Source of the DNA: Bradyrhizobium sp. LTSP849 | GTDB lineage: Bacteria > Pseudomonadota > Alphaproteobacteria > Rhizobiales > Xanthobacteraceae | Assembly: GCF_000938255.1 (NCBI RefSeq) | Contig: NZ_JYMR01000016.1 | Span: 62,001 to 126,000, forward strand | Direction: 5' to 3' | DNA length: 64,000 nt | In this document: positions 52,763 to 61,935 of the stretch, piece by piece | Layout: every line of letters starts with the position of its first letter | Numbering within the stretch: the first letter of the stretch is position 1 | The notes under the pieces: generated by a model | Seen by the model: the letters and a program-made list of their open reading frames with translations, nothing else | Told to the model about the DNA's origin: nothing | The model's database searches: none | Made by a program: the position numbers and the translations under genes

Positions 52763-52788
52763 AATAAGATGCATTAATGTTTCTTATT
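52763..52788. promoter_or_regulatory. Probable TetR operator
   Basis: AATAAGA (52763-52769) and TCTTATT (52782-52788) form a perfect inverted repeat with an inner ATTAAT, in the divergent region between the TetR gene and the dehydrogenase fragment. Confidence 0.5.
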
Positions 52789-52841
52789 GTTCCGAAAGCG
52801 GGGCGTCAATTAGAATCACTCGTGCATCTAAAGGGGGCGGT

Positions 52842-53429
52842 GTGGAGACGAAGAAGGGTCGACGACGCGGGGACGCGCTTGAGACAGCAATCCTTGGCGC
52901 CGCTTGGGCCGAACTGCTGGAGGTTGGATATTCCAGCTTCACGGTGGAAGCGGTGGCGAAGCGGGCGGGAACGAGCCGCCCTGTTTTGGCTCGCCGTTGG
53001 CCAAGCCGTGCCGATCTGGCCGTCGCCGCGCTGGCGCATTACAATAGGGCTAATCCCGTCGAAATGCCCGACCTCGGAAACGTGCGGGCCGAATTGATTT
53101 TTGTTCTGCAAAAGCTCTCGGAACGAGGCGCCAGCACCGTGATAAATGTCGTTCTGACCATGAACGACTATTTTGCGGAGACCAATTCCAGCATAGCCGA
53201 TCTTCGGGGGCGTCTGGTCGGCGAGAACAAATTCGAACAGGTGTTACGGCGCGGTGTCGCGAGAGGCGAACTTGATCAGAGTAGATTGACGTCGCGCGTA
53301 GCGTCGCTGCCGCTCGACCTTCTCCGTCACGAAGTGATTATGACGCGCAAGCCTATTTCAAAAGAGCTGATTGTCGAAATCGTAGATACGATATTCTTGC
53401 CGTTAGCGGCCACTAGGGCGGCGGATTGA
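52842..53429 (+). CDS. TetR/AcrR family transcriptional regulator
   Basis: 195 aa from a GTG at 52842 with AAAGGGGGCGG just upstream; the open frame extends 31 codons further without homology. The helix-turn-helix region is YSSFTVEAVAKRAGTSRPVL, then ARRWPSRADLAV. The C-terminal effector domain ends ISKELIVEIVDTIFLPL. Its divergent target genes have been truncated, so it may be an orphan. The interval 53430-53686 holds only short frames, one a reverse tail DPAVALVAELVRAVAPRL of unknown origin. Confidence 0.85.
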   Translation: METKKGRRRGDALETAILGAAWAELLEVGYSSFTVEAVAKRAGTSRPVLARRWPSRADLAVAALAHYNRANPVEMPDLGNVRAELIFVLQKLSERGASTVINVVLTMNDYFAETNSSIADLRGRLVGENKFEQVLRRGVARGELDQSRLTSRVASLPLDLLRHEVIMTRKPISKELIVEIVDTIFLPLAATRAAD

Positions 53430-53686
53430 TACGCACTACGCTCGACCATGAACGAAGTTGTGCGGCATGTGATTGCCGATACGAAATCGCTTCTGTACCG
53501 CGTTCCGCAAACGGGACAAGGGCTCAGATTCGTTCAAAACCAGAAGGCGATGGCGCTCGCGAGCACCACGGCTGGAGGGGACCAGGGCGAGTTGCTCTTA
53601 GTTAGTCGGACTATCTAGCTTCCTGACTGCGCAGTCGTGGCGCGACCGCGCGCACTAGCTCGGCGACCAGCGCCACCGCCGGATCC

Positions 53687-53854
53687 ATGTCGGTGCGCTT
53701 TGCCGGTTTGATTTATCGCGAATTGCACGACGGGACGCGGCCGAGTTACCTGAGCTTTTCAGCACATTGGCGAGGCGACAACGAGAACCCAGCCCTTCAC
53801 GGCTTTCTAAAACTGCTAGCCGGACGTTACCCCTCTCCAGTTTCTCGCGAATGA
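53687..53854 (+). pseudogene. C-terminal fragment of a LysR regulator (paralogue of the gene at 50543)
   Basis: 55 residues, VRFAGLIYRELHDGTRPSYL, then SFSAHWRGDNENPALHGFLK, ending YPSPVSRE and a stop. It matches the last 55 residues of the LysR protein at 50543-51502. Nothing of the preceding ~260 residues remains. The 3' end overlaps the convergent DUF2274 gene by 28 bp. Confidence 0.75.
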
Positions 53855-54069
53855 ACTGCACGACGCCATTTCGCAAATCCCCGATCTGTCGCCATGAATC
53901 GCATCAGCATGGGCGCGATGAGCTTTGACGGATCATTGACCGGCTGGCCGGTTTCACGTGCGAGGGCCCCCGCATAGGCGACGAGATCGCGATGCACAGC
54001 AGCCGGTAATTCAGCGGTGACTTTGACAGGCTTGTCGTCAGCAAGCGCTCTAATCTTAAGCTTGGCCAT
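53827..54069 (-). CDS. DUF2274 family protein (trb operon end)
   Basis: 80 aa, MAKLKIRALADDKPVKVTAE, then LPAAVHRDLVAYAGALARET. This small family sits immediately after trbI in the conjugation operons of many alphaproteobacterial ICEs, and it does so here (10 bp after the trbI tail). It looks ribbon-helix-helix-like. It appears intact, but without the rest of the trb operon it is probably not useful. Confidence 0.82.
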   Translation of the reverse strand: MAKLKIRALADDKPVKVTAELPAAVHRDLVAYAGALARETGQPVNDPSKLIAPMLMRFMATDRGFAKWRRAVHSRETGEG

Positions 54070-54078
54070 CTTCTTTCC

Positions 54079-54435
54079 TCACCCTCTGTAAGGCTCTAGC
54101 ACGAGGTCGCGATTCACGATCACGCGAACCGGAAATCCCGGCCTTATCGTTAGCGTTGGCTGGATGTTGAGGTTGCGTTGAACGATCTTCTGGCCGGTCT
54201 GATTTATGCTATCGCTCGATCCGCGGCGAAGAGCTTGGATGATGTCACCGCTGTTGCCGGTGTCGGAGCCGGCTCCCACTTCGCTGCCGACTGCTAGTAA
54301 CGTAGACAGGAGCGCCGCCTTGAAGAGAGCGTCCCAATGATTGTCGACTTCGTCCTCTAGACCAGCGTAAAGCCGCAAAATGAGCCCCCTCATTCGACCC
54401 TTTTCGATCAAAATTTTTGTGCCATTTTGTGCCAT
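54079..54435 (-). pseudogene. trbI: trbI C-terminal fragment
   Basis: From ~54366 to the stop the frame reads AGLEDEVDNHWDALFKAALL, then ALRRGSSDSINQTGQKIVQR, NLNIQPTLTIRPGFPVRVIV and NRDLVLEPYRG. This is the very conserved end of TrbI/VirB10, the channel-spanning protein of the type IV secretion system. About 300 N-terminal residues, with the membrane anchor, are missing; the ~23 residues before are unrelated junction sequence. It marks a decayed conjugative element. Confidence 0.85.
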
Positions 54436-54597
54436 TTTTGTGCCGTGGAGTTTTTGGAAGCGGCTGGGAATCCCGGTCGGAATGCCGCTAACCGATTGGT
54501 AAACAACGGTTTCTTTTCGTACGGCTTGAAAAGGGTTTGTAAGGAATGAAAAAGGCCGCCAGAGGCGGGCTAATTCATTGATACTGCTATCAAATCT

Positions 54598-54643
54598 TGG
54601 TTGCGGGGATAGGATTTGAACCTATGACCTTCAGGTTATGAGG
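54598..54643 (-). pseudogene. tRNA-Met(CAT) 3' fragment (attachment-site remnant)
   Basis: On the reverse strand: anticodon loop CTCATAA, CCTGA, variable loop, a perfect T-arm ATAGG-TTCAAAT-CCTAT, acceptor strand CCCCGCA, discriminator A and CCA. The 5' half is absent and the bases before the anticodon loop pair poorly. Integration at tRNA-Met is known for ICEs that carry the same trbI-DUF2274 ending. A similar, more degenerate copy occurs at 16998. Confidence 0.82.
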
Positions 54644-55119
54644 CAGAAGGTCCGCACAATGAGCGACAGGCCTCCGTTCGCCACAACTGCCGCAAAAGGA
54701 CCTCACCAATGCACAATGAACGCGGTCGAACGCTAACGAAAATGCAGCAAAATCAACGATCGCATCCTTTATCCTGCCGCTCATAACGGTCCGTTTGCGG
54801 GTTCGATGACCGCAGTCACCGAGGCAAGAATGATCAAGCTGCACCATTTTCCGCGCCAGACGCATCGCTCAGGGTTCGGGTAGTCAACCGTAAAAGCGAT
54901 GACACGCCACTGCTCGGGCCGCCGTCCTATTCGCACTCAAGGCTAGCCGAATGCCCGCACGCTCGCCGACGTGGCTTTTCATGGTCGCTGTTGTCTGTCC
55001 CTGATCAGTCGACGGAGCGCGGAGGCGAAAAGTGACCGGGCGTTGTGGACGGAAGCCGCCAAAAGCGGAATTGTGCAACTCGGGTTCGATTTGCAAGTAA
55101 CGGACTCGAGGAAAGCGCG
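54644..55119. other. Intergenic region between tRNA-Met fragment and integrase module
   Basis: No supported gene; the open frames are read-throughs of the tRNA fragment or antisense shadows. Confidence 0.5.
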
Positions 55120-55389
55120 ATGTCGCCACGCTCTCCCCTCCCCGCCCGCTATCCTTCGACCGGCGCATGGCCCACGGTTATGCGTGCCGATATGGCAGCC
55201 GCATATCTTGATTATCGTGATACAGGTGAGCTGGCGCGTGGGGTGAGCCGGGGTGAGGCGCCCCTACCGATCGGCTATCACGGAATTGGACGCGCCAGAG
55301 AACCAATCTGGTCTAAGGCCGCCATTGACAATTTCCTCGAGCCAGATTCGGATAGTCCCGCAAAACAAGACTTGGCGTCACTCGCATGA
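55120..55389 (+). CDS. Excisionase-like DNA-binding protein
   Basis: 89 aa from the ATG at 55120 (AGGAAAG upstream). The core MRADMAAAYLDYRDTGELAR, then PLPIGYHGIGRAREPIWSKA, AIDNFL resembles AlpA/Xis-type winged helices that read a column label and a target Arg. The gene overlaps the integrase start by 4 bp (ATGA), the usual layout of a recombination directionality factor with its integrase. Confidence 0.75.
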   Translation: MSPRSPLPARYPSTGAWPTVMRADMAAAYLDYRDTGELARGVSRGEAPLPIGYHGIGRAREPIWSKAAIDNFLEPDSDSPAKQDLASLA

Positions 55390-56657
55390 AACCGCCTCGC
55401 ACAGCATTGAAGCTTCCGCGCTATTGCCGGCGAAAGCCGTTGAAGAATGGCCGATGGGCATACTTTTTTGAACCGCCGACGTGGGCCCGCGCACAGGGTT
55501 GCCAAATTGAAGCTGAAGCATTGGGGCAGGATTACGTGGCCGCCGTCGATCGTGCGGAGAACGTCCTCTTGCCGGCCTTCGATAGCTGGCGTTCTCGCGG
55601 GCTGACGGACATGGTGCCGGCAGCCGTGACGCCAGGATCGTTTGACTGGCTAGCGGGCGTATTCAAGGCGCACCAGAAGTGGAAGGAGATCGATCACAAG
55701 ACACAGCGTCTTTACGAGCAAGGCTTGTCGCTATTCGCCAACCACAGGCTGAAGGATGGCACCCGAACCGGCTCAAAGCAGATCTCAGATTTCACGAAAG
55801 GATTCGTGGACGCGGTGTATGCGAAGTTGCTCGTCGTCGAGGATAAGGACGCAGATGGCAACGTCGTAAGGCGAGAACGCCGCCGCTTCGCGAATGCCGC
55901 GATGGTCGCCTGCCGGCGGGCGTGGTTCGTCGGCCAGCGCGCAGACGAGAAGAGGGTTCCAGCCATCAATCCGTTCTCGCGCATGGGGTTGAAGGCACGC
56001 GCTCCCGGTCAGGCCGTGCGCGAGACGCCGACCGCGACGTGGGAAGATCTCGTTGCATTCCGAGCCGCCGCAAAGGACCTTGGATATCGGTCGGTGGCGA
56101 CGGCCTCGCTTGTGACCTGGGAATGGCTGCAGCGGGAAGAGCACGTCTTCGGAGCCTTCGAGATCGCTCACTATCGACCCAAGGAGCGCCCGAACAGCGT
56201 CAAGATCGTGCATCCCAAGAACGGTGAGGAAGCGTGGTGGCCGCTGTTCGACGAGGCTGGCGAAGCCCTTTTCCCGGAGCTGATGGCCGAACTCGACGAA
56301 ATCAAGAAGACGACAGTCTCAGGACTCGTTTTCCGGCGGGATCACGCCCACCGTAGATCTCGCACGCCGCTACCTTGGATCACCGATAAGAAGGATCTTC
56401 GCTATCTCCGGGATGTGGTGAAGGAGATCATCCGTTCCGCCGGGCTTCGAGAAGAACTCTCGTTCACATCCTTCCGCCACGGCGGCTTCACTGAGGGAGC
56501 CGACAGCGATCTCACGGATGCTGAATTGCGCGCGGCCGGACGGCACCGGTCCGCGAGACAGCTCCCGACATACGCGAAGCGCACGCGCAAACAGCTCATT
56601 TCGGGCACGAAGAAGCGTCGCGAGGAGCGAACAAAGACAGCCGGTTTGTCGGAATAG
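55386..56657 (+). CDS. Divergent tyrosine recombinase/integrase
   Basis: 423 aa. A SAM-like N-terminal core-binding region (~80-170) is followed by a catalytic-type domain ending FTSFRHGGFTEGADSDLTDA, then AGRHRSARQLPTYAKRT. The box-II Arg (SFRH), the late His (GRH) and the Tyr nucleophile are recognisable, but the first His of H-x-x-R is replaced by Thr and the box-I Arg is not evident. The gene points at the 3' end of tRNA-Lys, 57 bp away, which marks that tRNA as its target. Confidence 0.78.
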   Translation: MKPPRTALKLPRYCRRKPLKNGRWAYFFEPPTWARAQGCQIEAEALGQDYVAAVDRAENVLLPAFDSWRSRGLTDMVPAAVTPGSFDWLAGVFKAHQKWKEIDHKTQRLYEQGLSLFANHRLKDGTRTGSKQISDFTKGFVDAVYAKLLVVEDKDADGNVVRRERRRFANAAMVACRRAWFVGQRADEKRVPAINPFSRMGLKARAPGQAVRETPTATWEDLVAFRAAAKDLGYRSVATASLVTWEWLQREEHVFGAFEIAHYRPKERPNSVKIVHPKNGEEAWWPLFDEAGEALFPELMAELDEIKKTTVSGLVFRRDHAHRRSRTPLPWITDKKDLRYLRDVVKEIIRSAGLREELSFTSFRHGGFTEGADSDLTDAELRAAGRHRSARQLPTYAKRTRKQLISGTKKRREERTKTAGLSE

Positions 56658-56714
56658 CCGCTGACCGCTTGTCGGAATGGCTCTCTTGCGAGGTCGCCAA
56701 GCCATTGAAAAGCT

Positions 56715-56790
<76 letters not shown>

Positions 56791-56894
56791 GAAAGGCGGT
56801 CAATGCCTTGCGAGGCCGGTCGTTTAGCAAAGCGATCCGGGTATGGCAAGCGATGCGGCGCAGGTTTTCCAAGGGTTATTCCACAGGCCCAAAA

Positions 56895-56924
56895 ATGCGA
56901 AAAGCCGCTGGATTCCAGCGGCTT
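56895..56924 (-). terminator. Terminator of the Spy/CpxP-like gene
   Basis: AAGCCGCTGG and CCAGCGGCTT (56902-56924) form a perfect 10-bp stem; on the reverse strand it is followed by TTTTCGCATTTTT. Located 34 bp after the stop at 56958. Confidence 0.75.
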
Positions 56925-56957
56925 CGCGAGGGTTAATCCCGGGGAATCCCGGATCGC

Positions 56958-57575
56958 TCAGAGCCGGCCTTCCCGGTCCGGGCCGCTATCGCGGTCGAAA
57001 CGGTCGCCGCCGTTGAAGCGGTCCATGCCACGTTCCATCATGCGATCCATCCCACGCTCCATGAAGTGGCGGGGCGGGCCGTCTTCGCCGCCGCCGAACG
57101 GGCCGCGGTGGCGGGTCAGGAGGGCGAGGCGCCGCTTCTGGCCCTCGTCCAGGGTCTTGTAGAGGGGATCGGCGGCATCGGCGATCTTCTTCAGGGCCGC
57201 CGACGTCGCACCCATGTCCTCGGCGCGCTGGCGCAGCCGGGCGACCGGATCCTCCGGCTTGTCGGCATCCTTGTTGCCGTCCTTGGCGGCATCGCCGGGG
57301 CCGGCATTCATCCGCGCATTGGCGCGGTCGATGCGGAGCTTGGCGAAGTCGCGCACGGCGGTCTCGACCGGCGGCCACAGCTTCTCCTGGTCGGCGGTGA
57401 GCTTCAGCCCGGCATGGACCGCGGCGATCCGCGCGTCGACGAAGGCGGCGCGGTCTTCAGGGTTCATGCGGATGTGGCGGAAGTGCTCCATCCACGGGCG
57501 ATGATATTGGGCATAGACCGCGCCCGAGCCGGCGATGCTGAGCGCGGCGATGGCGGCGACGGTGAACTTCCTCAT
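56958..57575 (-). CDS. Spy/CpxP family periplasmic protein
   Basis: 205 aa with a Sec signal peptide of ~22 residues (MRKFTVAAIAALSIAGSGAV). The LTxxQ motif (KLTADQEKLW) at ~60 and a second helical block (LDEGQKRRLALL) at ~145 define the family of ATP-independent periplasmic chaperones and metal-stress proteins. The C-terminus has a Met/Arg-rich near-repeat (MERGMDRMMERGMDRF), possibly metal-binding. Single gene with its own terminator. Confidence 0.87.
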   Translation of the reverse strand: MRKFTVAAIAALSIAGSGAVYAQYHRPWMEHFRHIRMNPEDRAAFVDARIAAVHAGLKLTADQEKLWPPVETAVRDFAKLRIDRANARMNAGPGDAAKDGNKDADKPEDPVARLRQRAEDMGATSAALKKIADAADPLYKTLDEGQKRRLALLTRHRGPFGGGEDGPPRHFMERGMDRMMERGMDRFNGGDRFDRDSGPDREGRL

Positions 57576-57715
57576 AAGAACCTCCTCTGGAAGGATATCA
57601 TGAAGATGAGGGTCGTTCGCCTCTCATGCAACTTACAACTTGGACAGGGAAGGCGTTCTTTCGCAGATGTAACGCACTTGAACGTCCGTTCAGCCGCAGT
57701 CTGACATCATTCGTA

Positions 57716-57751
57716 ACAAAAAGAGCTTCCGTGCGGATCGCACGGAAGCTC
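57716..57751 (-). terminator. Terminator of the dctP-like gene
   Basis: GAGCTTCCGTGC and GCACGGAAGCTC (57723-57751) form a perfect 12-bp stem with a 5-nt loop; TTTTTGTT follows on the reverse strand. Confidence 0.85.
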
Positions 57752-57770
57752 GTTATTCATCGTTTGTTTA

Positions 57771-58772
57771 TTAGTTGGTCGTGCTCTTGGATTCCTTCAG
57801 GAACTCGTCGATCAGCGGCTGGCCGACACGGCTTGCGGCGTCCTTGTAGACCGGCTCCATCGCCTTGCGCATCGCCTCGTCCTGCTCCGGCGTGAGCTTG
57901 ATGATCTCGCTCTTGCCGCTCTTCTTGATCTCGGCGAAGGCGTCGTCGTTCTCCTTCTGCGACTGCGCGTTATTGAAGTCGGTCGCTTCCTTCATCGCCT
58001 TCGACAGCTGGTCGCGGATGTCGGCCGGCAGTTCGTCCCAGAACTTCTTGTTCACGATCACGACGTAGCCGATGTAGCCGTGATTGGTCTCGGTGATGTA
58101 CTTCTGCACCTCGTGCATCTTCTGCGTATAGATGTTCGACCAGGTGTTCTCCTGGCCGTCGACCACGCCGGTCTGGAGCGCCTGGTAGACTTCGCCGAAG
58201 GCCATCACCTGCGGTAGCGAGCCTAGCGCCTTGAACTGCGCCTGGAGCACACGCGAGGACTGGATGCGGAACTTGACGCCCTGATAATCCGCGGGCGTGA
58301 CCAGCTTCTTGTTCGCGCTCATCTGCTTGAAGCCGTTGTCCCAATAGGCAAGGCCGGTGATGCCCTTGGAGTCCAGCAGCTTGAGCAGCCGCAAGCCCAG
58401 CGGGCCTTCCGTCACCTTCCGCAGTGTCTTCAGGTCGGGAAGGATGTAGGGCAGATCGAACACCTCGAATTCACGGATGCCGAGCGGGCCGAATTTCGAG
58501 TTGGACGGCGCCAGCATCTGCACGCTGCCGAGCTGAAGCGCCTCGAGCTCTTCCTTGTCCTTGTAGAGCGACGAGTTCGGATAGACCTCGATCTTGACCT
58601 TGCCGCCGGTGTATTTCTCGGCGAGCTCCTTGAACTTCTCCGACGCCTTGCCCTTCGGCGTGTCGGTGGCGACCACATGGCTGAACTTGATGATGATCGG
58701 GTCGGCGTTGGCGGGGCCGGCAAGGCCGAGTGCCAGTGCAGCGACGGACGCCGCGATCGCGAAGGTGCGCAT
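57771..58772 (-). CDS. TRAP transporter substrate-binding protein (DctP family)
   Basis: 333 aa from the ATG at 58772 (GGGAGAG upstream; the frame is open further upstream). A Sec signal ends near PANA-DP. The mature protein carries IIIKFSHVVATDTPKGKASE, QMLAPSNSKFG and the carboxylate-binding Arg in GVKFRIQSSRVLQAQFKALG. DctP proteins capture C4-dicarboxylates or other organic acids. No DctQ/DctM genes adjoin it, so the membrane partners are elsewhere. Confidence 0.9.
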   Translation of the reverse strand: MRTFAIAASVAALALGLAGPANADPIIIKFSHVVATDTPKGKASEKFKELAEKYTGGKVKIEVYPNSSLYKDKEELEALQLGSVQMLAPSNSKFGPLGIREFEVFDLPYILPDLKTLRKVTEGPLGLRLLKLLDSKGITGLAYWDNGFKQMSANKKLVTPADYQGVKFRIQSSRVLQAQFKALGSLPQVMAFGEVYQALQTGVVDGQENTWSNIYTQKMHEVQKYITETNHGYIGYVVIVNKKFWDELPADIRDQLSKAMKEATDFNNAQSQKENDDAFAEIKKSGKSEIIKLTPEQDEAMRKAMEPVYKDAASRVGQPLIDEFLKESKSTTN

Positions 58773-58895
58773 AATCTCTCCCTGTTGTTTTTGGGCTGCC
58801 CGGCGCGCGGGCGGCCTGTCCTCATGCCGGGCACATCCATACAGGCCGGCGCGCACGCGTGCTATTGGCCGTTAGCAGGGCAGCTATTCTCGGCG

Positions 58896-58929
58896 CCGTC
58901 ATTCCGGGGAATCGAACCCGGAATGACGG
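58896..58929. repeat. Palindromic intergenic repeat after leuA
   Basis: CCGTCATTCCGGG (58896-58908) and CCCGGAATGACGG (58917-58929) are perfectly complementary. This is a short palindromic repeat of the sort widespread in Bradyrhizobium; without a T-run it may still end leuA transcripts or protect them. Confidence 0.65.
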
Positions 58930-58939
58930 GCTTTGAGCG

Positions 58940-60502
<1,563 letters not shown>

Positions 60503-60539
60503 TGTCGAATTCCTTTTGAGCTTTTGCGCCGTTTATTTG

Positions 60540-60616
60540 CTGGGCGCTTGAGGTGTGCGGTGATCTCGACCAACCCCTGAGCGCCCAGGCGCGTGCGCCC
60601 AGCCGGCCCTCAGGGG
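60540..60616 (-). promoter_or_regulatory. Candidate attenuator of leuA
   Basis: On the reverse strand CCCCTGAG (60616-60609) can pair with CTCAGGGG (60581-60574). The latter is part of CTGGGCGCTCAGGGG (60588-60574), whose CTGGGCGCT can instead pair with AGCGCCCAG (60548-60540). The two stems exclude each other, and the first overlaps the stop codon of the leader peptide. No clean T-run follows, so a terminator or a hairpin affecting translation are both possible. Confidence 0.5.
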
Positions 60617-60729
60617 CAGCTAAGAAGGAGCTCGCCAATAAGGAGGGTGGGCAGGAACGCGGCCGGGATCGTGGCGGCGGCCAGAGCCACCTCCCCCGAA
60701 ATCCCATCGATTTGGCCGCGAATCAGCAT
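60610..60729 (-). CDS. Candidate leucine-rich leader peptide of leuA
   Basis: 39 codons from an ATG at 60729 (AAAAGGG 7 nt upstream) to a TGA at 60610. The peptide ends FLPTLLIGELLLSCP, with CTC CTT, then CTC CTT CTT: five of nine consecutive codons are Leu, just before the first hairpin. Leu-codon runs placed this way are the mark of ribosome-mediated attenuation, known upstream of leuA in several proteobacteria. The identification is by eye; no homologue was compared. Confidence 0.5.
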   Translation of the reverse strand: MLIRGQIDGISGEVALAAATIPAAFLPTLLIGELLLSCP

Positions 60730-60904
60730 TGCCAGACCCTTTTGAGCCCTCAAATCCTCGGTCAAAACCGTTGACGGTTGGTTGCCGAGAGGCTCGATGG
60801 ACCGTTTCTAGACGAGAAATGGGCGCAACTGCAACGCCAAAAGATGGTCAGAGGGGCTGACTTGGTTGCGGGTGGCGCCTCCAGCAGCGCGGCACGCGGC
60901 ATAT

Positions 60905-61330
60905 CAGCCCCGTCATCCTGAGGTGCGAGGCGTGCGATGCGAAGCAGCGCGCGAGGAGCCTCGAAGGATGAACCGCCGAGCTGCTTCAGCCGGGCCGCCG
61001 CCCTTCGAGGCTTGCTCTGCGGCTGCGCCGCAGGGCGCGCACCTCATGGCAGGCGGTACATACGAAAATCAGAATTTCGGTAAAGTGGAATATTTGACGT
61101 GCGTCGATTGACCCAGCGGTCGCGTGTTTTGCCCGATGGCAGCGCAAACGCTTGTAGCCCGCGCATGCCACACCCACCGCCGTCATCCCCGCGGAACCAA
61201 GCGGTTGTCGCTGGAGGTGCGAGCCTTGCGATGCAACAGCATCGCAAGGTGAAGCCTCGAAGGATGCGCGACAGGAGCTTGCGGCGCATCCTTCGAGGCG
61301 CGCAAGTGCGCGCACCTCAGGATGACGGTC
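60905..61330. repeat. Cluster of palindromic intergenic repeats
   Basis: The gap 60730-61350 carries several copies of a mosaic repeat with ends like GTCATCCTGAGGTGCGAG and GCCTCGAAGGATG: at ~60912-60971, ~61010-61050 (partial), ~61212-61267 and ~61286-61326. Inside, CCTTGCGATGC-aaca-GCATCGCAAGG (61224-61249) is a perfect hairpin. Such elements are frequent between Bradyrhizobium genes. No gene lies in this stretch. Confidence 0.7.
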
Positions 61331-61350
61331 GAGTTGTGGTGTCTATCAGA

Positions 61351-61614
61351 CTACCCCGTGCGGCGGGAGCGGGCACGGCTCTCCCAGCGATCCAGCATCA
61401 GGCCAAGTTCGCCAGTGGCCGGAACCGGGGGCGGCATCTTGTTGATGGCCGTCACCTCGTTGGTATTGGCGGGCGGGGCGGCGACCCAATCCGGCTGCGC
61501 GTAGCCACGCCAGCGGCGGGCTTCCGCATGTCGTTTGCGGGAGATCAGATCGCGCATAAAATAGCCGGCCGCGAACGCGATCCCAAGCAACACAATCAAG
61601 ATGACGACGCCCAC
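61351..61614 (-). CDS. Small single-span membrane protein
   Basis: 87 aa from a GTG at 61614 with GGAG 6 nt upstream; longer in-frame starts lie within unrelated-looking sequence. The N-terminal VGVVILIVLLGIAFAAGYFM is one membrane helix, followed by a basic stretch (RDLISRKRHAEARRW) and a Pro-rich cytoplasmic tail. Function unknown. Divergent from the SMP-30-like gene. Confidence 0.55.
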   Translation of the reverse strand: MGVVILIVLLGIAFAAGYFMRDLISRKRHAEARRWRGYAQPDWVAAPPANTNEVTAINKMPPPVPATGELGLMLDRWESRARSRRTG

Positions 61615-61935
61615 ACTCAACTCCGACCTTGGCCCAAACGGTTTTCTGCGCAGCAAAGCGTGCGAAATCAAGGCTTGAAAATGCCCGCAAGCCGAGTTGG
61701 TGAGATCTTTTTGTGACGAGCAAATAGTCGTTCACACCTGTGGAACCGACATACACAAGTTTCCAGCAGGAAACCGCTCGCCGTTTTGGACATTCCTGCG
61801 ACGAATTTACGATATTCCACCGGCATCGCGCGCAAAGGATGCGAATCCAACCCTCGCAACCCATCGCGGACCGGACTAACCTTCGCACCGCTCGGCCGGA
61901 TCAACCGGCTAGCCAACATGACCGGGAGGACGCGA

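Noticed and set aside
54590..54865. Reverse ORF of 91 codons
   Set aside because: It reads through the tRNA-Met fragment and has no protein-like features.
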